A stretch of 64,000 nucleotides of DNA from Pusillimonas sp. UBA3987 (GCA_002384935.1 DGCD01000018.1:124001-188000); one strand, 5' to 3'. Shown: positions 37,151 through 46,584, numbered from the stretch's first letter. Translations and numbers: made by a program. Notes: generated by a model from the sequence alone, not told the origin.

Positions 37151-39115
37151 TTGGCGAACGCACCACAGTACGACGAAGGATCCATCAAGGTACTGAAAGG
37201 CCTGGAGCCGGTTCGGCAGAGGCCGGGCATGTATACGCGTACCGAGAATCCGCTGCATATTATCCAGGAAGTCATCGACAACGCGGCCGATGAGGCATTG
37301 GCCGGTTACGGCAGCAAAATTAACGTAACGCTGCATACCGATGGCAGTATTTCGGTTGAAGACGACGGCCGGGGGATTCCGGTGGGTTTGCATCCCGAGG
37401 AACAGGTGCCTGTTGTCGAGATTGTCTTTACACGCCTGCACGCCGGCGGGAAGTTCGACAAGAAGGCCGGTGGGGCTTATGCTTTTTCTGGTGGTTTGCA
37501 CGGGGTTGGCGTATCGGTCACGAATGCGCTATCGACGCGTCTTGAGGTCGATGTGTGGCGCGATGCGCAGGCGCACCGGCTGGTGTTCCAGAATGGTGAC
37601 GTGGTTGAGCCGTTGGCGGCGCAAGGTGCCGTGGGCAAGCGTCGCTCGGGTACCCGGGTGCGCGTCTGGCCTGATCCAAAGTATTTCGATTCGGCCGTCA
37701 TTCCTGCTGCCGATCTGGTGCACTCGCTACGCAGTAAGGCGGTGTTGCTGAGTGGCATCAAGGTTTCGCTGACGGTCGACAAAACCGGGGAGACACGCCA
37801 GTGGCAATACGATGATGGTTTGAAAGGTTATTTGACCGAGGCGCTGGGCGAGGCTGAGCGGATTGTGCCGTTGTTTGAGGGCAAGCGTTATGCACAAGCC
37901 GGCGACGATACTTTTTCCGAGGGTGAAGGCGCGCATTGGGCGGTTGTCTGGTCAGCCGAAGGCCCGGTGGTGCGTGAATCTTACGTTAATTTGATACCGA
38001 CGCCGGCCGGGGGTACGCACGAAGCCGGACTGCGCGACGGCCTGTTTAACGCGGTGAAGTCCTTTGCCGAATTGCACAGTCTGATTCCCAAAGGCGTCAA
38101 GTTGTTGCCTGAGGATGTTTTTGCGCGAGCAAGCTTCGTCTTGTCGGCCAAGATTCTCGATCCCCAGTTTCAGGGCCAGATCAAGGAGCGATTGAACAGT
38201 CGTGATGCGGTTCGGCTGGTCAGTGCCTACGTGAAAAACGCCCTGGAGCTGACGCTGCATGCGGATGTCGAGGCGGGCAAAAAGCTGGCTGAAAGCGCCA
38301 TTCGGCAGGCCCAGGCGCGCGCGCGCTCGGCCCAGAAGGTCGAGAAACGCAAAAGCTCGGGCGTGGCTGTCTTGCCAGGCAAACTCACCGATTGCGAGTC
38401 CAACGATCCTGAGCGCACCGAGTTGTTTCTGGTCGAGGGCGATTCGGCGGGTGGGTCTGCCAAAATGGGGCGCGACAAAACCTTTCAGGCCATTTTGCCC
38501 TTGCGAGGCAAGGTGTTGAATTCCTGGGAGGTCGACCGCGACCGCCTGTTTGCCAACAACGAAATCCACGATATTTCGGTGGCGATCGGGGTCGATCCGC
38601 ACGGCCCGGGTGACAAGGTCGATTTGTCGGGGTTGCGCTATGGCCGGGTTTGTATCTTGTCTGATGCCGACGTCGACGGTTCCCATATTCAAGTGCTGTT
38701 GCTCACCTTGTTTTTCCGCCACTTTCCGCGCCTGGTCGAAGCGGGGAATGTTTATGTGGCGCGGCCGCCGCTGTTCCGGGTGGATGTACCCGCGCAAGGC
38801 AAGCGCACGGCACGCAAATTGTATTGCCTCGATTATGGCGAGTTGGAGGCGGCGCAAGACAAACTGCGCGCAGAAGGGGTTCGTGAAGGGACCTGGAGCA
38901 TCAGCCGCTTTAAAGGGCTGGGTGAAATGAGCGCCGAGCAATTGTGGGAAACCACCATGAATCCCGATACGCGTCGTCTGGTGGCGGTGAGCTATGGTGA
39001 CCTTGGCATGGAAGCCACGGTTGATATGTTTGATATGTTGATGGGCAAGGGCGAGTCGGCACAGCGTCGGGCGTGGCTGGAGGAAAAAGGCAACCTGGCC
39101 GATGTTGACGTGTAA
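37151..39115 (+). CDS. parE: DNA topoisomerase IV subunit B
   Basis: ParE is the ATPase subunit that drives chromosome decatenation with ParC. The 654-residue protein has the GHKL ATP site (VIDNAADEALAGYG, DDGRGIPVG, GGLHGVGVSVTNALS) and the TOPRIM domain (LFLVEGDSAGGSAK, LSDADVDGSHI). I chose a TTG start at 37151, preceded by AGGGGG; it gives MANAPQYDEGSIKVLKGLEP, the usual N-terminus. An earlier TTG at 37133 would swallow the ribosome binding site. parC follows after 43 bp. Confidence 0.96.
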   Translation: MANAPQYDEGSIKVLKGLEPVRQRPGMYTRTENPLHIIQEVIDNAADEALAGYGSKINVTLHTDGSISVEDDGRGIPVGLHPEEQVPVVEIVFTRLHAGGKFDKKAGGAYAFSGGLHGVGVSVTNALSTRLEVDVWRDAQAHRLVFQNGDVVEPLAAQGAVGKRRSGTRVRVWPDPKYFDSAVIPAADLVHSLRSKAVLLSGIKVSLTVDKTGETRQWQYDDGLKGYLTEALGEAERIVPLFEGKRYAQAGDDTFSEGEGAHWAVVWSAEGPVVRESYVNLIPTPAGGTHEAGLRDGLFNAVKSFAELHSLIPKGVKLLPEDVFARASFVLSAKILDPQFQGQIKERLNSRDAVRLVSAYVKNALELTLHADVEAGKKLAESAIRQAQARARSAQKVEKRKSSGVAVLPGKLTDCESNDPERTELFLVEGDSAGGSAKMGRDKTFQAILPLRGKVLNSWEVDRDRLFANNEIHDISVAIGVDPHGPGDKVDLSGLRYGRVCILSDADVDGSHIQVLLLTLFFRHFPRLVEAGNVYVARPPLFRVDVPAQGKRTARKLYCLDYGELEAAQDKLRAEGVREGTWSISRFKGLGEMSAEQLWETTMNPDTRRLVAVSYGDLGMEATVDMFDMLMGKGESAQRRAWLEEKGNLADVDV

Positions 39116-39158
39116 CGGCCTCACGACTCCCTTTGTACGACAGCCTTAGCAGGAAATT

Positions 39159-41462
39159 ATGGACAGCACACAAGTTGGTTTATTTGATAGTGATGAAGGC
39201 GGGGAACAGTTAACCCTGGGTCTTTATGCCGAACAGGCGTACCTGGATTACGCGGTTTCAGTGGTACGGGGGCGAGCCTTGCCCGATGTGGCCGACGGCC
39301 AGAAGCCGGTGCAGCGGCGTATTTTGTATGCCATGGATGCCATGGGGCTGGGGCCCGGCGCCAAACCGGTTAAGTCAGCCCGCGTGGTGGGCGACGTGCT
39401 GGGGAAATATCACCCCCATGGAGACCAGGCCGCCTACGATGCCATGGTGCGCATGGCGCAGAGTTTTTCACTGCGCTATCCCCTGGTCGACGGACATGGC
39501 AATTTTGGCTCGCGCGATGGCGACAATGCTGCTGCTATGCGGTACACCGAGGCCCGGCTGACGCCGTTCTCCCGTATTTTGCTTGACGAATTAGGCGAAG
39601 GTACGGTTGAGTTCATCTCCAACTATGATGGCAGCCAGAAAGAGCCTCAACTGTTGCCCGCGCGCCTACCGGTGATGTTGTTGAATGGGGCATCCGGCAT
39701 TGCGGTGGGCATGGCTACCGAAGTGCCTTCGCACAATTTGCGTGAAGTGGCGCAGGCTTGCGTGGCGTTACTGCGCAATCCGAAACTGCTCGACGACGAA
39801 CTGTTTAGCATGATTCCGGGCCCTGATTTCGCCGGCGGCGGACAAATTATTTCGGCCCCGGAAGATATTGCCGCGGTGTATCGCAGCGGGCGCGGGTCGA
39901 TCAAGGCGCGGGCAAGGTGGCAGTTTGAGGAACTGGCGCGCGGTCAGTGGCAGTTGGTGGTAACGGAGTTGCCGCCCGGGACATCGTCGCAAAAGATACT
40001 GGAAGAAATTGAAGACCGCACCAATCCGAAGGTGAAGGCGGGTAAAAAGTCGCTGACTGCAGAGCAGCAGCAAACCAAGGCCCTGATGCTCAGCCTGCTT
40101 GACGCGGTTCGTGATGAGTCGGGCAAGCAGGCGGCAGTGCGTTTGGTTTTCGAGCCCAAGAGCAGTCGCATTGATCGTGACGAATTCGTGAATACCTTGC
40201 TGGCTCAAACCAGCCTCGAGGGGAACGTATCGATCAATCTGGTGTGCATCGGAACCGACGGTCGTCCAGGCCAGCGTGCGCTGCGCGATATTTTGTCCGA
40301 ATGGCTGGGTTTTCGCACTGAAACGGTGACGCGCCGTACGCAGTATCGCCTCGATAAGGTCACTGACCGTATCCATGTGCTGGAAGGGCGCATGGTGGTG
40401 TACCTGAATGTCGATGAAGTGATTCAAACCATTCGCGAGTCTGATGAACCGCGTCTTGCCCTGATGGAACGGTTCGACCTGTCGGAGCGTCAGGCGGAAG
40501 ATATTCTGGAAATGCGCTTGCGCCAGCTGGCCAGGCTGGAAGGCTTCAAAATTGAAAAAGAACTGGCGACTCAGAAAGATGAGCAGCAGCGCCTGGAGGC
40601 GTTGTTGGCCAGCCCGTCGGCGTTGAAGCGCCAGATTATCAAGGAAATTGAAGCCGACGCCAAGCAGTTTGGCGACGACCGGCGCACGCTGATTGAGGCG
40701 GCACAAAGGGCTGTGCTGGAAACCAAGGTGGTTGATGAACCCGTTACGGTCATAGTGTCTCAGAAAGGGTGGTTGCGCGCACGTCAGGGGCATGGGCATG
40801 ACGCCGGCCAGTTCAATTTCAAAATGGGTGACAGCCTGTACGATGCAATTGAGTGTCGAAGTACGGATAATCTGGTGGCGCTGTCCTCAACCGGCCGGGT
40901 GTACACCGTGCCCGTTGCCAGTTTGCCTTCGGCCCGAGGCGATGGCCAGCCGGTGACCTCTTTGATCGACCTGGAACAGGGTGCCCACGTGGTGCACATG
41001 GTGGCCGGCGACACTGAACAGGTCTGGTTTCTGGGAACGCAGGCCGGTTATGGTTTCATGGCCAGGTTGAAAGACATGGTAACGCGCCAGAAAGCGGGCA
41101 AGCAGTTTGTGACGCTGGAAAAAAGCGACGTCATGCTCAAGCCGATTGGTCTGCAGGAAACTGACCACGCCCTGGCGATGTTAACGCGCAAAGACCGTTT
41201 CCTGATTGTCGACTTAGCCGAATTCAAGACGCTTTCAGGTGGCGGGCGCGGCACCATTTTGATGGGACTTGATTCCGGTGATCGCATTGAGCAGTGGTGT
41301 GCGGTCAGCCAGGCCGGCGTATGCCTGAGCGGGGTGTATCGCAACAAGCAAACGGATGTTGTGCTGGATGCGGCGCAAATACAGGAGTATCAGGGCAAGC
41401 GGGCCCGCAAAGGCCGGGCGCTGGCTGTCAAGGTGAAACAACCCCTGTTACGGCGGATGTAA
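39159..41462 (+). CDS. parC: DNA topoisomerase IV subunit A
   Basis: ParC is the DNA-cleaving subunit. The 767-residue protein has the winged-helix and catalytic-Tyr region AAAMRYTEARL (about 128-138) and a shorter C-terminal beta-propeller than GyrA, as expected for ParC. In the quinolone-determining segment HPHGDQAAYDAMVRMAQ the position of E. coli Ser80 is Gln, and that of Glu84 is Asp. It forms an operon with parE. Confidence 0.95.
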   Translation: MDSTQVGLFDSDEGGEQLTLGLYAEQAYLDYAVSVVRGRALPDVADGQKPVQRRILYAMDAMGLGPGAKPVKSARVVGDVLGKYHPHGDQAAYDAMVRMAQSFSLRYPLVDGHGNFGSRDGDNAAAMRYTEARLTPFSRILLDELGEGTVEFISNYDGSQKEPQLLPARLPVMLLNGASGIAVGMATEVPSHNLREVAQACVALLRNPKLLDDELFSMIPGPDFAGGGQIISAPEDIAAVYRSGRGSIKARARWQFEELARGQWQLVVTELPPGTSSQKILEEIEDRTNPKVKAGKKSLTAEQQQTKALMLSLLDAVRDESGKQAAVRLVFEPKSSRIDRDEFVNTLLAQTSLEGNVSINLVCIGTDGRPGQRALRDILSEWLGFRTETVTRRTQYRLDKVTDRIHVLEGRMVVYLNVDEVIQTIRESDEPRLALMERFDLSERQAEDILEMRLRQLARLEGFKIEKELATQKDEQQRLEALLASPSALKRQIIKEIEADAKQFGDDRRTLIEAAQRAVLETKVVDEPVTVIVSQKGWLRARQGHGHDAGQFNFKMGDSLYDAIECRSTDNLVALSSTGRVYTVPVASLPSARGDGQPVTSLIDLEQGAHVVHMVAGDTEQVWFLGTQAGYGFMARLKDMVTRQKAGKQFVTLEKSDVMLKPIGLQETDHALAMLTRKDRFLIVDLAEFKTLSGGGRGTILMGLDSGDRIEQWCAVSQAGVCLSGVYRNKQTDVVLDAAQIQEYQGKRARKGRALAVKVKQPLLRRM

Positions 41463-41519
41463 AAATAACAATGGGCATAAAATGACCCTGTTTTTCTCAA
41501 ATTGCAATTAGTCAACACA

Positions 41520-42557
41520 ATGAGTTTTTCGGTTACGGTTCAACCCACAGGCCATACTTTCACTGTCGCGTCCGGTGAAACGGTGCTCGATGCAGCGCTG
41601 GCGGCCGACATCATTCTGCCATACAGCTGTCGCACCGGGGCGTGCTCAACCTGCAAGGGAAAGGTCATATCGGGGCAGTTTGATGCGGGTTCCTCTCCCG
41701 CCCAGATTCTGTCTCCTGAAGAGATGAAGGATGGCTATACCTTGTTCTGCCAGGCTAAACCGGCCTCAGACATGGTGATACAGGCCCAGGAAATTCGCAT
41801 GGCCGGCGACATTCAGATTCGCAAGATGCCCTCGCGCGTCATGGGTCTGGAGCGTGTTCGCGATAACGTCATGTTCATTAAATTGCAGTTGCCGCCTGCG
41901 GAACCCTTTCGTTATTACGCAGGTCAGTACCTGGAATTTATTCTGAGGTCCGGTGAGCGGCGCAGTTATTCCATGGCGAACGCGCCCTCTGATGACAACA
42001 TGGTAGAGCTGCACATCCGGCATATGCCGGGCGGGGTTTTCACCGATCATGTATTCGGTGCTGGTGAGACGGCCATGAAGGTACGTGAGATACTGCGAGT
42101 TGAAGGCCCGCTGGGTTCGTTCTTTTTGCGTGAAGACAGCAACAAACCCATTGTGTTTCTTGCCAGCGGCACAGGTTTCGCGCCGATTAAAGCGTTGGTT
42201 GAGCGCATGCAGCAAACAGGGAATACCCGTCCTGTCGTCTTGTATTGGGGTGGGCGCCGCCCCAGTGACTTATACATGGATGAACTGGCCAGGCAATGGG
42301 CCGACAGCCTGCCTGATTTCCGTTATGTTCCTGTTGTTTCCGATGCATTACCGGAAGACGACTGGCACGGGCGCAGCGGGTTTGTTCACCAGGCGGTGTT
42401 GGAAGACTTTCCCGATCTTTCCGATTACCAGGTATATGCTTGCGGTACCCCTGTTATGGTGGAAGCCGCGCGCAGGGACTTTACCCGACAGGCCGGTTTG
42501 CCTGACAATGAGTTCTATGCGGATGCCTTTACGTCTCAGGCTGACACGCACAAGTAA
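41520..42557 (+). CDS. Ferredoxin-type FAD/NAD(P)H oxidoreductase (CDP-6-deoxy-glucoseen reductase-like)
   Basis: The 345-residue protein has an N-terminal plant-type 2Fe-2S domain with ligands in YSCRTGACSTCKGK and a fourth Cys in LFCQAKPASD (about residue 79). It is followed by an FAD domain (GERRSYSMANAP, about 150) and an NAD-binding domain (IVFLASGTGFAPIKAL). This order is shared by AscD-type and phenol/benzoate reductase components. The electron acceptor is unknown. I chose the ATG at 41520. dadA follows after 65 bp; whether they are linked is unclear. Confidence 0.88.
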   Translation: MSFSVTVQPTGHTFTVASGETVLDAALAADIILPYSCRTGACSTCKGKVISGQFDAGSSPAQILSPEEMKDGYTLFCQAKPASDMVIQAQEIRMAGDIQIRKMPSRVMGLERVRDNVMFIKLQLPPAEPFRYYAGQYLEFILRSGERRSYSMANAPSDDNMVELHIRHMPGGVFTDHVFGAGETAMKVREILRVEGPLGSFFLREDSNKPIVFLASGTGFAPIKALVERMQQTGNTRPVVLYWGGRRPSDLYMDELARQWADSLPDFRYVPVVSDALPEDDWHGRSGFVHQAVLEDFPDLSDYQVYACGTPVMVEAARRDFTRQAGLPDNEFYADAFTSQADTHK

Positions 42558-42622
42558 TGTGGTTGGTTGTGCCCGCTACGCAACAGGGGTCCGCCGTTTG
42601 AATTGAATAAAGGTGAACGTTC

Positions 42623-43876
42623 ATGAAAGTCGTGGTACTGGGTAGTGGAATAATCGGCGTCGCCTCGGCCTGGTGGCTAAAACAGGCCGGTCATGACGTG
42701 GTTGTGATCGACCGTCAGCCTGGGCCGGCTCAAGAAACCAGCCGTGCCAATGGTTGCCAGATTTCGGTCTCTTATGCCGAGCCCTGGGCTAATCCTCAAA
42801 CGCCGATGAAATTGCTGAAATGGTTGCTGAAAGACAACGCACCCATGGCATTCCGGCCGCAGGCCGACTGGCGTCAATGGGCGTGGGGGTTGCAGTTTTT
42901 GCTTGAGTGCCGGGCGTCGCGGGTTCCCAAAAATATTCGGCCCATGGTGGCACTGGCGGAATATAGCCTGCAAACCTTGAAAGGAATGCGCGAAGAACTG
43001 GGAATTGAATACAATCATCTGAGTCGCGGTATCTTGAATTTCTACCGCAATAATGAACAGTTCGACGCGTCCCAGCAGGCAGCCGGCTATATGCGCGATT
43101 ACGGCCTGGATCGCCGTATTGTCAGTAAAGAGGAAGTGTTGCAGATCGAGCCTGCCCTGGCGCCGGTGGCTGAGTCGATTGTGGGCGGCGACTACACAGA
43201 ACTGGATGAAAGCGGTGATATTTATTTGTTCACCACTGCGCTGGCCAGGAAAGCCGAACAAGCGGGTGTCGAGTTTTTGTTTTCAACTCAAATCAATCGT
43301 TTAATGGCGGACGGCGGGAAAGTTTCAGGGGTTGAGGTCATCGACCCTGACGGCGTCTTTCATACGATTACGGGCGACGCCTACGTGGCTGCTTTGGGAA
43401 GCTATACGCCACATTTGGTCAATCCTCTTGGGGTGTCTTGCCCCGTTTATCCTGCCAAAGGTTATTCTGCCACGTTCAAGGTGGTGAACCCCGATGCAGC
43501 ACCCGTGGTGAGCCTCACCGATAGCGAGCACAAGGTTGTCTTCAGCCGGCTGGGCGACAGCCTGCGCATGGCCGGAACGGCTGAATTGGGGGGGTATAAC
43601 CGTTCGTTGAATACAATGCGTTGCAGAAACCTTGCTGTGTTGGCGCACGAGCTATTTCCAAGTGCGCTCGATTTTGATAATGTTGCGTTCTGGTCAGGAT
43701 TACGTCCTTCCACACCCTCTAATGTGCCCTTAATTGGTCGCACCCGCGTTTCCAACTTGTATCTGAACACAGGCCATGGCACGTTGGGTTGGACCATGGG
43801 TGTGGGGTCGGGGCGTGTCCTTGCCGACCTTATTTCGGGCCAAACGCCCGAGCCCGATTTTCCTTTTCTAGGTTGA
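42623..43876 (+). CDS. dadA: D-amino acid dehydrogenase, small subunit type
   Basis: DadA is a membrane-associated FAD enzyme that deaminates D-amino acids, passing electrons to quinones. The 417-residue protein begins with the FAD dinucleotide fold MKVVVLGSGIIGVASAWWL, has the RANGCQISVSYAEPWANP segment, and ends with the second FAD region SGLRPSTPSNVPLIGRT and NTGHGTLGWTMGVGSG. Its stop overlaps the start of the solute-binding protein gene (TGATG), so the two are translated together. A second, riboswitch-controlled paralogue lies at 55356-56609. Confidence 0.93.
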   Translation: MKVVVLGSGIIGVASAWWLKQAGHDVVVIDRQPGPAQETSRANGCQISVSYAEPWANPQTPMKLLKWLLKDNAPMAFRPQADWRQWAWGLQFLLECRASRVPKNIRPMVALAEYSLQTLKGMREELGIEYNHLSRGILNFYRNNEQFDASQQAAGYMRDYGLDRRIVSKEEVLQIEPALAPVAESIVGGDYTELDESGDIYLFTTALARKAEQAGVEFLFSTQINRLMADGGKVSGVEVIDPDGVFHTITGDAYVAALGSYTPHLVNPLGVSCPVYPAKGYSATFKVVNPDAAPVVSLTDSEHKVVFSRLGDSLRMAGTAELGGYNRSLNTMRCRNLAVLAHELFPSALDFDNVAFWSGLRPSTPSNVPLIGRTRVSNLYLNTGHGTLGWTMGVGSGRVLADLISGQTPEPDFPFLG

Positions 43877-45210
43877 TGCACGGTATGAAATTACTCGCGT
43901 TTGAACGTACGCCCAGGTTGTTGCGTACGCGGCTGGCTGCAATGCTGGTGTCGGTTTTGGGTTTTAGTGCGGCGCAGGCGGCAACAGATGTACAGGTTTG
44001 GGTTTCGCTGATCCCGCACAATCAAGAAGTTTTTGACGATCTGGTTGATGATTTCAATAGTGAGCAAAGCGAGGTTCGTGTCGAGGTCAAAACGTTCGAT
44101 ACCTCGCGTCAGATCGAGCCGGCTTTGCTGGAGCGTGTAAAAGGCAAACAGAAAACGCCTCATCTGGTGCAAATTGACGATAACCGCGACCCTGAAGCGC
44201 TGGCAGTCCAAAAGCATATTACGCCGTTGTATACCTTGTTGGCCAAGTATCCCCTTAAAGACACACAATGGTTTGTCGCACCGCAGAACCTAAGCATGCG
44301 TGACATCCGCGGCCGCCTGTTGGCATTTCCGTACATGATCGACGTGCCGGTTATGTTCTACAACATTCGTGCTTTCGAAAAAGCCGGCCTGGTTCCGGCG
44401 GTTCCACAGCGTTCCTGGTATGGCTTGCAGGAACAGTTGGTCGACCTGGCAAATAAGGCAACCCGCAAGTGTCCTGCCATTACCGATCAATCGGTTTCCG
44501 TCAATCTGGAAAATCTGGCGGCAGTGAACAAGCAGTTCTTCACGTCGGCCGATAATGGCACCAAGGCGGAGTCTGCCGCCTTTACATTCGACATCACATT
44601 CGTGCGGCATTTGTCGTTAATGATTGCCTGGGTGCGCTCCGAGCTGCTGGTTGACCCTGAGCCGAATGTGTTTGCGCCAGATCAGTTTGCGGCCGACTTA
44701 TGTTCGGTATTGTGGTCGGAGTCGAGCAATATCGGTCGTTTCATCGAGTCTGATGCATTGAAATTCGGTTTGACGGGCTTGCCGTATTATCCGCAAGTGA
44801 CTGAAATGCCGGGCAGCCCCTTCCTGGATGGAACAGGGCTGTGGGCCACTTCCGGACATTCCGATGCCGAACATAAGGCCACAGTTCAGTTTCTGGCATG
44901 GCTGGCCGAGCCGGATAACGCAGCCCGCTGGTACCAGGAAACCGGATTTTTGCCGCTGACCAAGCAGGCGTTCGAGCAGACGCCCGAAAGTTACTACAAA
45001 GATCATGGCATTGAACCCTGGCGTGAGCTGGTTGCCGTGTATGCCAAGCCACCATCGGAAACGGGGCGGGGGTTCAAGATAAAAAATTATCCGCAGATCC
45101 GCCAAATGTTCCATGAAAAGCTGGAAGAGGCGCTTGGCGGACAGTACCCGGCGGTTACAACGCTGACAACGGCCAAATCAGAGGCCACCCGCATTATGCA
45201 GGGGAAATAG
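43876..45210 (+). CDS. Extracellular solute-binding protein, family 1 (sugar / glycerol-phosphate type)
   Basis: The 444-residue protein has a signal peptide ending near AAQAATD (about residue 34 from the ATG at 43876; an ATG at 43885 is equally good) and a type I ABC binding-protein fold: VWVSLIPHNQEVFDDLVDDFNSE, PYMIDVPVMFYNIRAFEKAGL, GTGLWATSGH. It resembles UgpB-like proteins. No ABC permease or ATPase genes are next to it, so it is an orphan here. Overlap with dadA suggests joint expression. A terminator follows. Confidence 0.85.
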   Translation: MHGMKLLAFERTPRLLRTRLAAMLVSVLGFSAAQAATDVQVWVSLIPHNQEVFDDLVDDFNSEQSEVRVEVKTFDTSRQIEPALLERVKGKQKTPHLVQIDDNRDPEALAVQKHITPLYTLLAKYPLKDTQWFVAPQNLSMRDIRGRLLAFPYMIDVPVMFYNIRAFEKAGLVPAVPQRSWYGLQEQLVDLANKATRKCPAITDQSVSVNLENLAAVNKQFFTSADNGTKAESAAFTFDITFVRHLSLMIAWVRSELLVDPEPNVFAPDQFAADLCSVLWSESSNIGRFIESDALKFGLTGLPYYPQVTEMPGSPFLDGTGLWATSGHSDAEHKATVQFLAWLAEPDNAARWYQETGFLPLTKQAFEQTPESYYKDHGIEPWRELVAVYAKPPSETGRGFKIKNYPQIRQMFHEKLEEALGGQYPAVTTLTTAKSEATRIMQGK

Positions 45211-45223
45211 AAGTAGTCAGTTG

Positions 45224-45250
45224 AGGCCGCCGTTAAGGCGGCCTTTTTTA
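45224..45250 (+). terminator. Intrinsic terminator after dadA-binding protein operon
   Basis: AGGCCGCC (45224-45231) pairs with GGCGGCCT (45237-45244) around GTTAA, followed by TTTTTT. Confidence 0.93.
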
Positions 45251-45275
45251 CTGTTAAACATCAGGAGAGTGATTC

Positions 45276-45584
45276 ATGCAACCAATAAAAATGAAGTGGG
45301 CCGCCGCAATGGTGCTGGCTGTGGCCAGCGTGGCTGTTCATGCCGATGATGTTCGGGTAGACGAGGCGTTTCGATTGGCCAGCGACGGGATCATCAAATC
45401 GTTTGATAGTCTGAATCAGACTGTGCTTGATACACGGCAGGGGCGCATTACGGATACCGAATTGGAAAACAATCGCGGCAATTACGTTTATAAAGTCACG
45501 GTCCTTGATTCCAAGGGCCAGGAGTGGGAGATTAAGGTTGACGCAGTGACCGGTAAAGTCATTGAAGAAGAACTAGATAATTAA
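45276..45584 (+). CDS. Small secreted PepSY-domain protein
   Basis: The 102-residue protein has a signal peptide (cleavage probably after AVHA, about residue 24) and a PepSY-type C-terminal half (GNYVYKVTVLDSKGQEWEIKVDAVTGKVIEEELDN). PepSY domains are periplasmic binding or protease-inhibitory modules; the partner is unknown. AGGAG lies before the ATG. Its stop overlaps the next gene's ATG by one base (TAATG), so the two are probably coupled. Confidence 0.85.
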   Translation: MQPIKMKWAAAMVLAVASVAVHADDVRVDEAFRLASDGIIKSFDSLNQTVLDTRQGRITDTELENNRGNYVYKVTVLDSKGQEWEIKVDAVTGKVIEEELDN

Positions 45585-46198
45585 TGTTGCTGGTGATTTA
45601 CCTGGTGGCGATTACGGCCGAGGCCATGTCGGGGGCGCTGGCCGCCGGACGTCGCAACATGGATATATTCGGGGTGTCGGTCATTGCCTTTGTCACGGCA
45701 CTGGGCGGCGGTACGTTGCGCGATGTCGTGCTGGGGCATTATCCCGTGCACTGGACTCAGCATCCCGAGTACGTCTATATCGTTGTATCGGCCGGGTTAA
45801 TCACGACATTAATTGCCCGTTATTTGCATCATATAAAGCGTTTGTTCTTGCTGCTTGACGCCATGGGGCTTATTGCATTTTCGCTCATTGGCTGCAATGT
45901 GGCGCTGGAACATAATTACCCGGTTGTCGTGGTGATTATTGCCGGCATGATGACAGGCATTAGCGGTGGCGTCATGCGCGATGTGTTGTGTAACCAGGTG
46001 CCGGTGGTGTTTCGCAAAGAGCTCTATGCCAGTGTGTCGCTGGTTGTTTGTGTCTTGTTTCTAAGCCTGCGTGCGTTCGATGTAGCGTTCGGGTTGAATG
46101 CGCTGATGTGTTTTGCTTTTGGGCTGACGCTGCGTTTGCTGGCGATCCGTTTCCAGTGGCACTTGCCGATTTTTTCCTATCATCAGCGTTGGGATTAG
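45584..46198 (+). CDS. TRIC cation channel family membrane protein (YicG-like)
   Basis: The 204-residue protein has two repeated halves of about 3 helices each with glycine-rich loops: AVTALGGGTLRDVVLGHYPVHWT-like in the first and GMMTGISGGVMRDVLCNQVP in the second. This internal repeat is the mark of the UPF0126/TRIC family, whose bacterial members form trimeric cation channels. It is coupled to the upstream PepSY gene by a TAATG overlap. Confidence 0.88.
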   Translation: MLLVIYLVAITAEAMSGALAAGRRNMDIFGVSVIAFVTALGGGTLRDVVLGHYPVHWTQHPEYVYIVVSAGLITTLIARYLHHIKRLFLLLDAMGLIAFSLIGCNVALEHNYPVVVVIIAGMMTGISGGVMRDVLCNQVPVVFRKELYASVSLVVCVLFLSLRAFDVAFGLNALMCFAFGLTLRLLAIRFQWHLPIFSYHQRWD

Positions 46199-46217
46199 CT
46201 TTTCGGGACCTGTAAGC

Positions 46218-46245
46218 TAAAGATTACCCGGGTTCGGGCCGTTAC
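46218..46245 (+). promoter_or_regulatory. Sigma28 (FliA)-like promoter of yjfB
   Basis: TAAAG (46218-46222) and GCCGTTAC (46238-46245), with 16 bases between TAAA and GCCG, resemble the flagellar sigma28 consensus TAAA-N15-GCCGATAA. The gene downstream encodes a YjfB-type putative motility protein, which fits. The second element has two mismatches. Confidence 0.5.
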
Positions 46246-46293
46246 CTCGTCAGGGAGCCGTTTGGGGCTACCCACCTTTCAGGGAGTAAACTT

Positions 46294-46494
46294 ATGGAGC
46301 TTTCATCGGTTGAGTCTGCAGTAAGCGCGTATATGGGGCTGAAAAGCGCCAGCGCCCAGCAGGATCAGCAAATCGCGTTGTTACGTCAGACGCTGGATAA
46401 CCAGAAGCAAATGGTTGAACAGATTATGTCGCCGCTTGAGCCTCAGTTAGCCAATAGCGGTTCAGTGGGAACACGTTTGCACGTAACGGCTTAA
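46294..46494 (+). CDS. yjfB: Putative motility protein, YjfB family
   Basis: The 66-residue protein has a helix-rich sequence with SAVSAYMGLKSASAQQDQQIALLRQTLDNQKQMVEQIM, matching the short YjfB-type putative motility family. Such genes are usually found with flagellar or class 3 regulons; the molecular role is unknown. AGGGAG precedes the ATG. A sigma28-like promoter and a terminator bracket it as a single-gene unit. No flagellar genes are in the window. Confidence 0.75.
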   Translation: MELSSVESAVSAYMGLKSASAQQDQQIALLRQTLDNQKQMVEQIMSPLEPQLANSGSVGTRLHVTA

Positions 46495-46506
46495 AAATAA
46501 AAAACG

Positions 46507-46549
46507 AAAGGCCGGGCACCTTATCTATTAGGGTTTTCGGCCTTTTTTG
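46507..46549 (+). terminator. Intrinsic terminator of yjfB
   Basis: AAAGGCCG (46507-46514) pairs with CGGCCTTT (46538-46545), followed by TTT; the loop is long (23 bases). Confidence 0.75.
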
Positions 46550-46584
46550 CGTCAATAAACTGTAATGTGGACTGAGCAACATCA

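Noticed and set aside
37952..39124. Long minus-strand frame inside parE
   Set aside because: Antisense shadow; parE motifs are unmistakable on the plus strand.
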